In this document: piece by piece, positions 52,911 to 62,070 of the stretch
Layout: each line of letters begins with the position of its first letter
How positions within the stretch are numbered: the first letter of the stretch is position 1
Origin: Alphaproteobacteria bacterium
Lineage (GTDB): Bacteria; Pseudomonadota; Alphaproteobacteria; SHVP01
Length of the DNA stretch: 64,000 nt
Assembly (NCBI GenBank): GCA_016869765.1
Contig: VGES01000003.1
Location: 1-64,000, forward strand
Direction of reading: 5' to 3'
Made by a program: the position numbers and the translations under genes
The notes under the pieces: generated by a model
Database searches by the model: none
Seen by the model: the letters and a program-made list of their open reading frames with translations, nothing else
What the model was told of the DNA's origin: nothing

Positions 52911-53879
52911 TCAGACCGCGAGCACGAAGGCCCCGGTCGATTGGCGTGTTTCGAGTTCATGATGGGCTTGGCCGGCGTCGCGCAGGGGGAGCACCTTGCC
53001 GACGGGAATCTTGACGGTACCGTCCGCGACGGCGGCAAAGAAGTCGTTGGCCGTCGTAAGCAGGTCCGCCCGCGTCCCCGTGTAAGACTGCAACGTGGTC
53101 CGGATGACGTAACGATCGTAGGGAACTTTGTTGAACTGTTCGGCACTCACGGGGCCCGACGCGCCGCCGAACATGACGAGAACGCCGTGCGGGGCCAGGG
53201 AGGCGGTCGAAGCTGCAAACGTCTCCTTGCCGACCGAATCGTAGACGACATCGACGCCCCGACCATCGGTGATGGCCGCTATTCGTTTCGCGGCGTCCTC
53301 TTGCGTATAGACGATCGCGTGATCGCAACCGTTTCGCCGCGCCAGTTCGGCTTTCGCGTGACTGCTGACGGTGCCGATGACGGTCGCCCCGAGAGCCTTC
53401 GCCCATTGGCACACCATGAGGCCGACGCCCCCCGCGGCCGCGTGGATCAGGATGCGATCCCCGCGCTTCACGCGATAGGTCTGGCGCAACAAATATTGCG
53501 CCGTCAGTCCCTTGAGATAGCCCGCGGCCCCCTGTTCGTCGCTGAGGTGCGGTGGCAGCACGACGGCGTCACGGGCCGGCAACAAACGAGCCTCGGCGTA
53601 GGCCCCCTCGGGTGGGGAAACGTACGTGACACGGTCGCCGGCCTTCAGATCGGCGACCTCGGGTCCGATCGCTTCGACCACCCCGACCCCTTCCCAACCG
53701 ATGATCTTCGAGGGTGGCAGCGGAATGACGCCGCGGCGAAACAGCGTGTCGAGGAAGTTCACGCCGACGGCGGTTTGGCGCAGGCGAACCTGACCCGGCC
53801 CGGGGGCCGCGACACTCACGTCCTCCCAGGAAAACGCATCGGGTCCCCCCGTGCGATGTAGCACCAGGGCTTTGCTCAT
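52911..53879 (-). CDS. Quinone oxidoreductase-like MDR enzyme (array copy 2)
   Basis: The 322-residue paralogue has VGVNFLDTLFRRGVIPLPPSK in pieces (the usual Tyr is replaced by Phe), WEGVGVVEAIGPEV, HAAAGGVGLMVCQWAKALGATVIGTV and VYDSVGKETFAAS. No zinc ligands of alcohol dehydrogenase are present. The ATG at 53879 gives MSKALVLHRTGGPDAFSWED, matching the other copies. The substrate-facing segments differ clearly from copies 1 and 3-5, suggesting separate substrates. Confidence 0.92.
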   Translation of the reverse strand: MSKALVLHRTGGPDAFSWEDVSVAAPGPGQVRLRQTAVGVNFLDTLFRRGVIPLPPSKIIGWEGVGVVEAIGPEVADLKAGDRVTYVSPPEGAYAEARLLPARDAVVLPPHLSDEQGAAGYLKGLTAQYLLRQTYRVKRGDRILIHAAAGGVGLMVCQWAKALGATVIGTVSSHAKAELARRNGCDHAIVYTQEDAAKRIAAITDGRGVDVVYDSVGKETFAASTASLAPHGVLVMFGGASGPVSAEQFNKVPYDRYVIRTTLQSYTGTRADLLTTANDFFAAVADGTVKIPVGKVLPLRDAGQAHHELETRQSTGAFVLAV

Positions 53880-53964
53880 GATGGCCCTCCCCGGGACGGA
53901 CCAAACACGGCGCGGCCGAACACGTCAAGCCGAGGGTCGTGGACGGCCGGACACGAATACGCGG

Positions 53965-54936
53965 TCAAACGGTGAGCACCGCGGCGCCGAGAATGCGCCT
54001 CGCTTCGAGGTCGCGATGGGCGTCTGCCGCCGCCGCGAGGGGGTAGGTGCGGTCGATGCGAGGCCAAAGGACGATTCGTGCGAGGGCATCGAAGTAGGCC
54101 TCGGCCGCGCGCAACAATGTCGCCCGTTCCGCAGTCACCGTTCGCACGGTGCCCCGGGTGACGAACGAACAGCGCGGAATGTCGGCGAAGGCGAGATTGG
54201 GTAGCGGGCCAGAGGCGAGGCCATAGGTGACCACGGTGCCATAGGGTGCGACCGCCGCGAGAGAGCCCTTGAAGGTCGTCCGGCCGACCGCATCGTAAAC
54301 GTAGGTGGCGCCGCGACCGCCGGTGAGTTCCTTGGTTCGCGCCACGAAGTCTTCGCGACTGTAGATCACCGGATGATGGCACCCGAACTCACGCACCAAT
54401 GCGGCCTTTTCGTCGGTGCTGACGGTGCCGATGACGGTGGCGCCGAGGTGTCGCGCCCATTGGACGAGGATCAAACCGACGCCCCCGGCGGCGGCGTGCA
54501 CGAGGACGACGTCGCCAGCTTTGACTTTGGTGACATCGAAGAGCAGATGCCAGGCGGTCAATCCTTTCATGAACGTGCCGGCCGCTACGATGTCGCTCAC
54601 GCTATCGGGCAACACGACGAGATCGTTCGCGGCGATCAAGCGCGACTCGGCGTAGGAGCCCTCGGTGAGCGGGTAGGCGACGCGCTGGCCGAGCGAGAAA
54701 CCTCGGACCCCGGGGCCAATTGCTTCGATCACACCGGCGGCCTCCACCCCGAGCACGGCGGGGAGTTTCGGCTTCACGAAATGCGTACCGGCTCGAAGGT
54801 ATGTGTCGAGGTAGTTGACGCCGCAAACCGTCTGGCGGAGTCGGACCTGTCCGGCGCCCGGCTCGCCCACGGAGATGTCTTCCCAACGCATCACCTCGGG
54901 TCCGCCGGTCTCGTGAATGACGATGGCGCGGGTCAT
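53965..54936 (-). CDS. Quinone oxidoreductase-like MDR enzyme (array copy 3)
   Basis: The 323-residue paralogue starts at ATG 54936 with MTRAIVIHETGGPEVMRWED. It shows CGVNYLDTYLRAG, HAAAGGVGLILVQWARHLGATVIGTV in two parts and VYDAVGRTTFKGS. The open frame continues upstream into copy 4 out of its true frame, so the apparent 674-codon fusion is not real. It is separated from copy 2 by 85 bases, the longest gap inside the array; a promoter may lie there. Confidence 0.92.
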   Translation of the reverse strand: MTRAIVIHETGGPEVMRWEDISVGEPGAGQVRLRQTVCGVNYLDTYLRAGTHFVKPKLPAVLGVEAAGVIEAIGPGVRGFSLGQRVAYPLTEGSYAESRLIAANDLVVLPDSVSDIVAAGTFMKGLTAWHLLFDVTKVKAGDVVLVHAAAGGVGLILVQWARHLGATVIGTVSTDEKAALVREFGCHHPVIYSREDFVARTKELTGGRGATYVYDAVGRTTFKGSLAAVAPYGTVVTYGLASGPLPNLAFADIPRCSFVTRGTVRTVTAERATLLRAAEAYFDALARIVLWPRIDRTYPLAAAADAHRDLEARRILGAAVLTV

Positions 54937-54938
54937 GG

Positions 54939-55913
54939 TCACCCCTGAACCGACAGGACGGTCGAACCGACCGTTCGCCGCGATTCGAGGTCGCGATGCG
55001 CTTGCGCGACATCCTTCAGCGAATAGCGCTGGCCGATTCGCACCCGCACGGCACCACGCCGGATGACGTCGAACAGCGCATTCGCTGCCGTCAACAGGGC
55101 CTGCCTGCCGGCGACGTGGCCGGGCAACGTCGGATAAATCAAGAAGCGATCGATCGGGAGCCGGCTCGCCACGTCGCGGGGCGCGGGTCCAGAGGCTGCG
55201 CCGTACGAGGCGATCGTCCCGAACGGGGCCACGAGGGAAACCGATTTCTCGAACGTCGCCTTGCCCACGGCGTCGAACACCGCGGTCACGCCGCGGCCGC
55301 CGGTCAGCTCTTTGACCCGGGCCACGAAATCTTCGTGGGTGTAGTCGATGACGTGGTCGCAGCCGTAGGCCCGCGCCAACGCGGATTTTTCCTGCGATCC
55401 GACGGTCCCGATAACCGTCGCGCCCAGCGCCTTGGCCCACTGGCAGACGAAAAGACCGAGGCCGCCGGCGGCCGCGTGATAGAGCACGGTGTCGCCTGCC
55501 CCGATCGTGCGCACCCGCGCAAGCAGCATATGTGCGGTCATGCCCTTGAGCAGCGAGGCCGCGGCGACGTCGTCGCTGATGTCCTCTGGCAGAGGGACGA
55601 GGCGCTCGGCTTGGATCAGTCGAACCTCGGCGTAGGAACCCATGACCGAGGCGTAAGCGACGCGCTGACCGACGTGGACCTCCGTGACGTCGGCGCCGAC
55701 GGCCTCGACGACGCCAGCCCCTTCGCGGCCGAGAATGGCCGGCAACGGACCGGGTGGGTAGTCGCCACGGCGAAAGTTGGTGTCGATGTAGTTGAGGCCC
55801 GAAAACGTGTGGCGCAGGCGCACCTCCCCGGGGCCCGGGTTGCCGACGACCATGGGTTCCCAGCGAAAGTTTTCCGGTCCACCGACCTGGTGGAGCACGA
55901 CGGCGTTGGGCAT
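54939..55913 (-). CDS. Quinone oxidoreductase-like MDR enzyme (array copy 4)
   Basis: The 324-residue paralogue has MPNAVVLHQVGGPENFRWE at ATG 55913 (an upstream TTG would add two residues), FSGLNYIDTNFRRGDYP, HAAAGGLGLFVCQWAKALGA and FDAVGKATFEKS. In the cofactor loop AAGGLGL replaces AAGGVGL, a mild change. It starts eight bases after copy 5 and ends two bases before copy 3, so it is clearly cotranscribed. Confidence 0.92.
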   Translation of the reverse strand: MPNAVVLHQVGGPENFRWEPMVVGNPGPGEVRLRHTFSGLNYIDTNFRRGDYPPGPLPAILGREGAGVVEAVGADVTEVHVGQRVAYASVMGSYAEVRLIQAERLVPLPEDISDDVAAASLLKGMTAHMLLARVRTIGAGDTVLYHAAAGGLGLFVCQWAKALGATVIGTVGSQEKSALARAYGCDHVIDYTHEDFVARVKELTGGRGVTAVFDAVGKATFEKSVSLVAPFGTIASYGAASGPAPRDVASRLPIDRFLIYPTLPGHVAGRQALLTAANALFDVIRRGAVRVRIGQRYSLKDVAQAHRDLESRRTVGSTVLSVQG

Positions 55914-55921
55914 GCGCAATC

Positions 55922-56887
55922 CTATGGCTTGAGGATGATCGAGCCGGTGGTCTTGCGACCCTCGAGGTCACGATGCGCCTGAGCGCCATCTCTGAGCGCG
56001 TAGCGGTGATTGACCTCGATCTTAATGATCTTCTTGGCGACCAGGTCGAAGAACTCGGCCGCCGCCGCGCGATACTCCTCGGGTCGTCCGATCAGAGTCA
56101 TGATCGAGCCTTTGGTGTAGCCGATCGAGGGCGGAAGGTCGGCAATGGTCATGTCCGAGGGGCCGGATGCTGATCCAAACGTGCAGAGCGTGCCGTAGGT
56201 GGCGACGCACTTGATCGAATCCTTCACGGTCGTCTTCCCCACGGCATCGTAGACCGCGATACATCCCGATCCGCCCGTGATCGTCTTGACCCGATCGACG
56301 AAATTCTCCCGGGTGTAGACGATGGTGTGAGCCGCCCCATGATTGCTCGCCGCCTTGGCCTTGTCTTCGCTCGACACCGTGCCGATCAGGCGAACGCCGA
56401 GGTGGCGCGCCCACTGGCAGGCGAACAACCCGACGCCGCCAGCGGCTGCATGGAACAGCACCCAATCCCCCGGCCTCACTTTGTGCGAGCGGTTGAACAG
56501 GTGTTGGACGGTGATTCCCTTCGTGATGCCGGCGGCGGCCTCGTCATCCGACACGCCCTCCGGGATCCTCACCAACAGGTTTTCGGCGATCGTGCGCGAT
56601 TCGCAATAGGCGCCGCGGGCCAGTGGATAGCAGACGCGATCGCCGGGCTTGAAGGTCCGTGCCGCAGAACCGACCGCTTCGACCACGCCTGCCCCCTCAA
56701 CGCCGAGGATGGCGGGGAAGACCGTGCCGGGATACGTGCCCGAACGATGGTAGGTGTCGATGTAATTGACGCCGATCGCCGTGTGGCGGATCGAGACCTC
56801 ATGGGCGGCCGGGGCCGCGACGCTGACATCGTCCCATGCCAGGACGTCGACCCCGCCTGCCTTTTGCGCGCGCAATGCTTTGACCAC
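55922..56887 (-). CDS. Quinone oxidoreductase-like MDR enzyme (array copy 5, first in the operon)
   Basis: The 321-residue paralogue has a GTG start at 56887 with GGGAGG just upstream, giving MVKALRAQKAGGVDVLAWDD. It contains IGVNYIDTYHRSGTYPG, HAAAGGVGLFACQWARHLGVRLIGTV in parts and VYDAVGKTTVKDS. Being the first gene of the run, its upstream gap of 72 bases to ogt is the best place for the promoter of the array. No close zinc-binding residues. Physiological substrate unknown. Confidence 0.92.
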   Translation of the reverse strand: MVKALRAQKAGGVDVLAWDDVSVAAPAAHEVSIRHTAIGVNYIDTYHRSGTYPGTVFPAILGVEGAGVVEAVGSAARTFKPGDRVCYPLARGAYCESRTIAENLLVRIPEGVSDDEAAAGITKGITVQHLFNRSHKVRPGDWVLFHAAAGGVGLFACQWARHLGVRLIGTVSSEDKAKAASNHGAAHTIVYTRENFVDRVKTITGGSGCIAVYDAVGKTTVKDSIKCVATYGTLCTFGSASGPSDMTIADLPPSIGYTKGSIMTLIGRPEEYRAAAAEFFDLVAKKIIKIEVNHRYALRDGAQAHRDLEGRKTTGSIILKP

Positions 56888-56959
56888 GTGCCACCTCCCC
56901 GAGGACCAGTGTTCTTTGAGGGAACTCTATCCGCGTGGGGCCGGCGACGCCAATCGGGG

Positions 56960-57421
56960 CTAGCAGAGGATGGCGCGTTCGAGTCGAAGGAGGGCGAGTT
57001 TCGTCTTCAAGCCCTCGCCGCCCGAGTACCCACCGTCGGTGAGTTTTGCGGCGACGACGCGGTGGCAGGGAACCACGATCGGAATCGGGTTCCGTCCACA
57101 GGCGCCACCCACCGCTCGGGCGCTGCTGCCGAGGGATCGCGCCACGGCGCCATAGGTTTCGGTCGCGCCGTAGGGGATTTGCGCGAGGGCGGCCCACACC
57201 TTTTTTTGGAAGGCGGTTCCCGCCGGGGCCAACGGCAGATCGAACACGTGCCGTTGGTCGTCGAAATAGGCGTTGAGTTGGTCCGTGGCTTCGCGCAGGA
57301 GGGCGGATGAGGCCTGTTCGGCGCCGCGACCCCAATCGATCGCGACGATGTGGCCGGCAAACTCGGAGACGGTCAATTCGCCGAGCGGCGAGTGCATGGT
57401 GCGCTGGCGCGCCGTTTCCAT
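56960..57421 (-). CDS. ogt: Methylated-DNA--protein-cysteine methyltransferase
   Basis: The 153-residue single-domain suicide repair protein has FQKKVWAALAQIPYGATETYGAVAR, GGACGRNPIPIVVPCHRVV with the acceptor Cys119 and the C-terminal YSGGEGLKTKLALLRLE. The start is the ATG at 57421; the frame upstream lies in the next gene. It is the second alkyltransferase in the window, the other being the AraC fusion at 24309. The gene is seven bases after the secreted protein gene. Confidence 0.94.
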   Translation of the reverse strand: METARQRTMHSPLGELTVSEFAGHIVAIDWGRGAEQASSALLREATDQLNAYFDDQRHVFDLPLAPAGTAFQKKVWAALAQIPYGATETYGAVARSLGSSARAVGGACGRNPIPIVVPCHRVVAAKLTDGGYSGGEGLKTKLALLRLERAILC

Positions 57422-57428
57422 CTCCGGC

Positions 57429-57785
57429 TCAGAAGCGGCGTTCGGCCTTGGCGCAGTCCAGGGCGGCGCCGAAGAACTTGCCGTCGGACGAAAAACGCCC
57501 CTGGCCGAGAACGCGATTGAACTCGAGGATCGCGCTGTCGTTCTCACGCTGACCGACGATCAAGACGTCATCGATACGGGTGATGCGAAAGGCCTGTTGC
57601 GGCGTATCGAAGGCATTGACGGTGCGAATCGTTCGGCCGTCGACGTCGATGCGATACACGACGCCGGGATCGCGCGACTGTGGCACGTGGCAGGCGATGA
57701 CGATGGGCTCGGCGGCCCATGTCGCTCCAGCAATGGTCGTTCCGGCAACGGCGGTGACAACGAGACAAGCCAGAACGGTACGCAT
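57429..57785 (-). CDS. Exported protein of unknown function
   Basis: The 118-residue protein has an N-terminal signal sequence (MRTVLACLVVTAVAGTTIAG, cleavage near WAA-E at 25). Cys32 and Cys110 might form a disulfide. The mature part reads as beta strands (VVYRIDVDGRTIRTVN, ITRIDDVLIVGQREN, GQGRFSSDGKFFGAALDC). No family is recognised. It lies between yyaL-like and ogt genes, same strand, 19 bases after the former. Confidence 0.7.
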   Translation of the reverse strand: MRTVLACLVVTAVAGTTIAGATWAAEPIVIACHVPQSRDPGVVYRIDVDGRTIRTVNAFDTPQQAFRITRIDDVLIVGQRENDSAILEFNRVLGQGRFSSDGKFFGAALDCAKAERRF

Positions 57786-57804
57786 GCTTCTATCTTAGCA
57801 CTCC

Positions 57805-59829
57805 TCAAGGCTGCGGCAGCAGACCAGCGAGCGCTTCGGAGTCAGCCACCGGCAGCGAGCACGTCGGTCCGGTGCACACATAGGCCGTCGCTGCGCTTCC
57901 CATGGCCGCCTTGCCGTAGGCGGGATGGTTAACAGGAAGCGCCGCAGTCCCTTCGACCACCGAGAGGACGACGTTGATCGCCGGAGCCTCATAGACCGTC
58001 CGCACCATGTCGCGAACCGACCGATCCTGGCGCCGGCCGAGGATCACGACCTGGACGGGCTCCCGGGCGAAGTCGGCCGCGTTCAGGTAGGTGGCGAGCG
58101 GGAAGAAATTTCGCCCGAGTTCCGGTGCGAAGGCTGCCAGGAGCGCTTCCCCGCGCTGGCCGAATCGCTGCTCCCCGGTGAGGGCATAGAGGCGCATCAG
58201 TACGCCGACCATGGTGCCGTTTCCCGACGGGACCGCGTTGTCGTGGGCCGAGCGCGGGCGCGTGATCAAAGCTTCCCCGTCGCTCGCGGTCTGGAAGTAA
58301 CCGCCTTGTCGCTCGTCCCAGAACAACCGATCGAGCGTGCCCGTCCAGGCTCGGGCCCAGTCGAGAAAGCGGTGATCGCCCGTGGCTTCGTGCAGACGCA
58401 GCGCGGCGCTCGCCATGTTGGCATAGTCCTCGAGCATGCCAGCATTGCGGACCTTGCCCCTTCGGGCGGTGTGCCAGAGTCGGTCACCATCCGTCATCGA
58501 TCGTTCGACGAAAGAAAACGCTCGCACCGCGGCGGCGAGCCATCCGGGTTCATCGAACACCAATGCGGCTTTGGTCATGGCGCCGATCATCAGCCCGTTC
58601 CAGTCGGCCAGCACCTTGTCGTCCCAGCCGGGCCGGACACGGGCCTCGCGGGCTTGGAGCAGGACATGGAGAAGTCGCGCCAGATCCGCTTCGCCGTCGG
58701 GGTCGCGCAGACCGGGACGATCGGATCGGTTGAGGATGTTGTGGCCTTCCCAGTTGCCCGTCGCCGTGACTCCGAAGGTCGCCTTGAAATCGTCCGAATC
58801 GATGCCGAGCAGGCGATCGATTTCGGCCTCCTGCCAGACGTAGAACTTGCCCTCCTCCCCCTCGGAGTCGGCATCGAGCGACGCCGCGAATCCCCCGCCG
58901 TCGGCCACCATTTCGCGCAGGACCCAGCCGATGGTCTCGCGGACGCGCTGGGCGTAGAGCCGGCTCCGCGTCTCACGCCAGACCTCGGTAAAGAGGTCGA
59001 CGAGCACCGCGTTGTCGTAGAGCATCTTCTCGAAGTGCGGCACCAGCCAGCGGTCGTCAGTTGAGTAGCGGGCAAAACCGCCGCCGACGTGATCGTAGAT
59101 TCCCCCTTGGGCCATGCGGTCGAGCGACACCTCGACGGCCGCCTTGAGATCGGCGTTGCCGCTACGAAGAAAGGCGCGCCACATCACTTCGAGCACGCCG
59201 GTTTGCGGGAACTTGGGCGCACCGCCGATGCCGCCGTGGGCCCGATCGACGGCCTCCGCCAGCTTGGTGGCAATCGAATCCAGGAGCTCCGGGGTGAGCG
59301 CCGGGACGTGTTCGACGGACGGCGTCTCCGCCATTCGCTCGAGGGCACCCGACAACGACCGGGTGTTCTTGCTGACGAGATCGGGTTCGTTTCGGTAGGC
59401 CTCGGCGATTCGGCGCAGGACCTGTGGAAAACCGGGACGGCCCCATCGTGGTTCGGGAGGGTAGTACGTACCGCCGAAGAACGGTTGGCCGCTCGGCGTC
59501 AGGAACATCGTGAGCGGCCAGCCCCCACTCTCGCCCAGCAAAGCGAGCGCATGCTGATAGATGGCGTCGACATCGGGACGTTCTTCGCGGTCGACCTTGA
59601 TGTTGACGAACAGCTCGTTCATGAGCGCCGCCACCTCGGGCGCCTCAAAACTCTCGTGCGCCATGACGTGGCACCAATGACAAGCGGCATACCCGACCGA
59701 CAGCAAGACCGGTCGGTCGAGCCGCTGCGCTTCGCGGAACGCCTCCTCGCACCAAGGCCACCAGTGAACCGGATTGTCCTTGTGTTGCAGGAGATACGGA
59801 CTGGTTTCGTCGGCGAGGCGATTGGTCAT
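57805..59829 (-). CDS. YyaL-type thioredoxin-domain protein (DUF255 / spermatogenesis-associated 20-like)
   Basis: The 674-residue protein has a thioredoxin-fold N-terminal domain (residues 1-160) starting [26 protein letters not shown] and containing the CxxC motif [16 protein letters not shown]. An (alpha/alpha)6 glycosidase-like region follows, with [20 protein letters not shown] in pieces and [19 protein letters not shown]. The family is widespread but of uncertain function; a thiol-disulfide or sugar-epimerase-like activity has been guessed. Length is normal (about 670-700). It is divergent from the small gene at 59964. Confidence 0.92.
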   Translation of the reverse strand: MTNRLADETSPYLLQHKDNPVHWWPWCEEAFREAQRLDRPVLLSVGYAACHWCHVMAHESFEAPEVAALMNELFVNIKVDREERPDVDAIYQHALALLGESGGWPLTMFLTPSGQPFFGGTYYPPEPRWGRPGFPQVLRRIAEAYRNEPDLVSKNTRSLSGALERMAETPSVEHVPALTPELLDSIATKLAEAVDRAHGGIGGAPKFPQTGVLEVMWRAFLRSGNADLKAAVEVSLDRMAQGGIYDHVGGGFARYSTDDRWLVPHFEKMLYDNAVLVDLFTEVWRETRSRLYAQRVRETIGWVLREMVADGGGFAASLDADSEGEEGKFYVWQEAEIDRLLGIDSDDFKATFGVTATGNWEGHNILNRSDRPGLRDPDGEADLARLLHVLLQAREARVRPGWDDKVLADWNGLMIGAMTKAALVFDEPGWLAAAVRAFSFVERSMTDGDRLWHTARRGKVRNAGMLEDYANMASAALRLHEATGDHRFLDWARAWTGTLDRLFWDERQGGYFQTASDGEALITRPRSAHDNAVPSGNGTMVGVLMRLYALTGEQRFGQRGEALLAAFAPELGRNFFPLATYLNAADFAREPVQVVILGRRQDRSVRDMVRTVYEAPAINVVLSVVEGTAALPVNHPAYGKAAMGSAATAYVCTGPTCSLPVADSEALAGLLPQP

Positions 59830-59963
59830 GGTGGAGGTCGGGGCGACCATAGCACCGGGGCCGTGGACCAACACCGGAGGACTTCTGGGGCCATTTGGCA
59901 CACGTGCCGGGTGGCATCGGGTCCGCTATAAAGAGGCGCCCCAAAACGACGAGGAGGGCCACC

Positions 59964-60215
59964 GTGAAGGTTCGCTTCGACATCGACTGCACGCCGGAAG
60001 AGGCGCGGCGGTTCTTCGGCCTGCCCGACGTCACCGCACTTCAGGCCGACATCCTCGAAGCGATGCGATCGCGGATGCTCGCCAACATTCAGTCGATGGA
60101 TGCGGAACGACTGTTGCGAACCTGGATGCCGTCGGGTTCCGAGGGCTGGGAGCAGATGATGAAGAACTTCTGGTCCCAGATGGGGTCGGCGGCAAAGACG
60201 ACCAAGAGAGATTAG
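59964..60215 (+). CDS. Small DUF6489-like protein
   Basis: The 83-residue protein starts at GTG 59964 after GAGGAGGG. It reads MKVRFDIDCTPEEARRFFGL, the hallmark start of a small alphaproteobacterial family that I recall as DUF6489. The rest is helical, with TWMPSGSEGWEQMMKNFWSQM. The function is unknown. It precedes the 2Fe-2S protein by 12 bases and is probably cotranscribed with it. The name rests on memory of the pattern, not a search. Confidence 0.75.
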   Translation: MKVRFDIDCTPEEARRFFGLPDVTALQADILEAMRSRMLANIQSMDAERLLRTWMPSGSEGWEQMMKNFWSQMGSAAKTTKRD

Positions 60216-60227
60216 GAAGGAAAATTC

Positions 60228-60626
60228 GTGGACGAAGCGACGAAGAAGATCGCCGACGGCAAGAATCCGGCAACAGCGGTCAACGACCCGGCCCCCTACT
60301 ACTATCGCCACGTGTTCTGCTGCGTGAACGAACGGGCGGCGGATCACCCGCGTGGTTGCTGCAAAGCCAAGGGCGCCCCCGAGCTGCGCGATTACATGAA
60401 AGACCGAGTGCGCGAGCTCAAGCTCAAGCGCGTACGCATCAACCAGTCGGGATGTCTCGATCGCTGCGAGCTGGGCGCGACGATGGTGATTTATCCCGAG
60501 GGGGTCTGGTACACCTACCGCAACAAGCAGGACGTCGACGAAATCCTGCAAAAGCATCTGGTCGAGGGCCAGCGCGTCGCGCGGCTGCTGTTGCTCACCG
60601 ACCAGAAGACGCCGCGGACATCCTAA
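60228..60626 (+). CDS. Thioredoxin-like 2Fe-2S ferredoxin
   Basis: The 132-residue protein has HVFCCVNERAADHPRGCC and INQSGCLDRCELGATMVIYPEG (in parts), giving cysteines 31/32, 44/45, 76 and 80. This fits the C-x11/12-C...C-x3-C pattern of thioredoxin-like [2Fe-2S] ferredoxins related to the NuoE C-terminal domain. An extra cysteine beside each of the first two ligands leaves the exact pair uncertain. The start is GTG at 60228 after AGGAAGG. A WYTYRNKQDVDEILQKHL tail is typical of the family. mnmE follows. Confidence 0.88.
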   Translation: MDEATKKIADGKNPATAVNDPAPYYYRHVFCCVNERAADHPRGCCKAKGAPELRDYMKDRVRELKLKRVRINQSGCLDRCELGATMVIYPEGVWYTYRNKQDVDEILQKHLVEGQRVARLLLLTDQKTPRTS

Positions 60627-60690
60627 GTCGGAATCGACGCCACCCCGGTCGGCGGTTGTCGGCTCGGGCCGGGTGCGTTCAAATGTCCCG

Positions 60691-62016
60691 GTGAGCGATC
60701 GGGACACGATTTTTGCCGCGGCGACGGCTCCGGGCCGCGCTGGCGTTGCGATCGTCCGCGTCTCGGGCGCGGCGGCCGGGGTGGTCGTGAGGGCTCTGAC
60801 CGGACGAGCCGCACCGGCCCCGCGGTCGGCGGTGATGCGTGCCCTGCGCGATCCCGACCGCGACGAATTGATCGACCGCGGCCTCGTACTCTGGTTCCCG
60901 GGTCCTCGGAGCTATACCGGCGAGGATGTTGCCGAATTTCACGTCCATGGCGGACGGGCGGTGCTGGCCGCGCTGGCCCAGGCGATCGGCCGCGTCCCCG
61001 GTGTGCGATTCGCCGAGCCGGGGGAGTTCAGCCGGCGTGCGTTCCTGCATGGGCGCCTCGATCTGACCCAGGTCGAGGCGATTGCCGACCTGGTCGACGC
61101 CGAGACCGATGCCCAGCGTCGCATGGCCCAGCGGCAACTCGAAGGCGAACTCGGACGTCGTTACGAACAATGGCGGAGCGAGCTCGTCCGCGCGCTGGCC
61201 CACGTCGAGGCGACGATCGATTTCGTCGACGAGCCGCTCGACCCGGCCTTGGGCGAAGCCGTTCGAGCACGTGTTCGGGTGCTCGAGGGGGAGATTCGGC
61301 AGCACCTGGGCGACGGGCGCGTCGGAGAACGCGTGCGCGAGGGACTGCTGATCGCCATCGTCGGCGCGCCCAATGTCGGAAAATCCAGTATTATCAATCG
61401 TTTGGCCGAACGTGAGGTGGCGATCGTGGCGCCCACCGCGGGGACCACGCGAGACGTGATCGAGGTCCGTTTGGACATCGGCGGCTACGCGGTGACGATC
61501 GTCGACACCGCTGGATTGCGGGAGACCCAGGATGACGTCGAACAGGAGGGCGTTCGTCGTGCGCGTCGTCGGGCGGCTGACGCGGATCTGACGATCGTCG
61601 TATTCGACGCCACGACGTGGCCACGGGGCGAGGCTGCGGTGCGGGCGATGGTCGATGCAAGGTCGGTGGTCGTGATCAACAAGGCCGACCTGGCGCGGCC
61701 GACGCTCAACGGAGAAGAGATTGCGCTTTCGGCCGTGACCGGCTTCGGCTTCGAGCGATTGGTCCAGGTGCTGCGCGAACGAGTGGATCAGCTCATGGCT
61801 GTGCAAGGCGGTGCGATGCCGTTGACGCGGGAGCGCCACCGACAGGCGTTGGAGGACTGTGTTGCGGCCCTCCGAGCGTCCGCCGACCACACGGAGCCGG
61901 AGTTGGCGGCCGAAGAGCTGCGCGTGGCGGCCCAGTGCCTGGGACGAATCACCGGTCGGGTGGATGTCGAGGACTTGCTCGATCTGATCTTCCGGGACTT
62001 CTGCATCGGCAAGTAG
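60691..62016 (+). CDS. mnmE: tRNA modification GTPase MnmE (TrmE)
   Basis: The 441-residue protein, with MnmG, forms the cmnm5U modification at wobble uridine 34. The N-terminal folate-binding domain has DTIFAAATAPGRAGVAIVRVSG and GRLDLTQVEAIADLVDAET in parts. The G domain has GAPNVGKSSI, GTTRDVIE, DTAGLRETQDDVE and NKADL. The C-terminal FCIGK carries the conserved catalytic Cys. A GTG at 60691 starts just before the conserved region; a GTG at 60673 is an alternative, and neither has a clear ribosome-binding site. mnmG follows 54 bases later. Confidence 0.95.
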   Translation: MSDRDTIFAAATAPGRAGVAIVRVSGAAAGVVVRALTGRAAPAPRSAVMRALRDPDRDELIDRGLVLWFPGPRSYTGEDVAEFHVHGGRAVLAALAQAIGRVPGVRFAEPGEFSRRAFLHGRLDLTQVEAIADLVDAETDAQRRMAQRQLEGELGRRYEQWRSELVRALAHVEATIDFVDEPLDPALGEAVRARVRVLEGEIRQHLGDGRVGERVREGLLIAIVGAPNVGKSSIINRLAEREVAIVAPTAGTTRDVIEVRLDIGGYAVTIVDTAGLRETQDDVEQEGVRRARRRAADADLTIVVFDATTWPRGEAAVRAMVDARSVVVINKADLARPTLNGEEIALSAVTGFGFERLVQVLRERVDQLMAVQGGAMPLTRERHRQALEDCVAALRASADHTEPELAAEELRVAAQCLGRITGRVDVEDLLDLIFRDFCIGK

Positions 62017-62070
62017 CCGGCTTTACCGTCGAGCCCGGTCGCATTAGGTTCGCGCCCGCCGGAGGTGGGC

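Noticed and set aside
53965-55989. Apparent 674-codon fusion joining oxidoreductase copies 3 and 4
   Set aside because: Only the last 323 codons are a real protein; the upstream part is the wrong frame of copy 4, and copy 3 has its own ATG at 54936.
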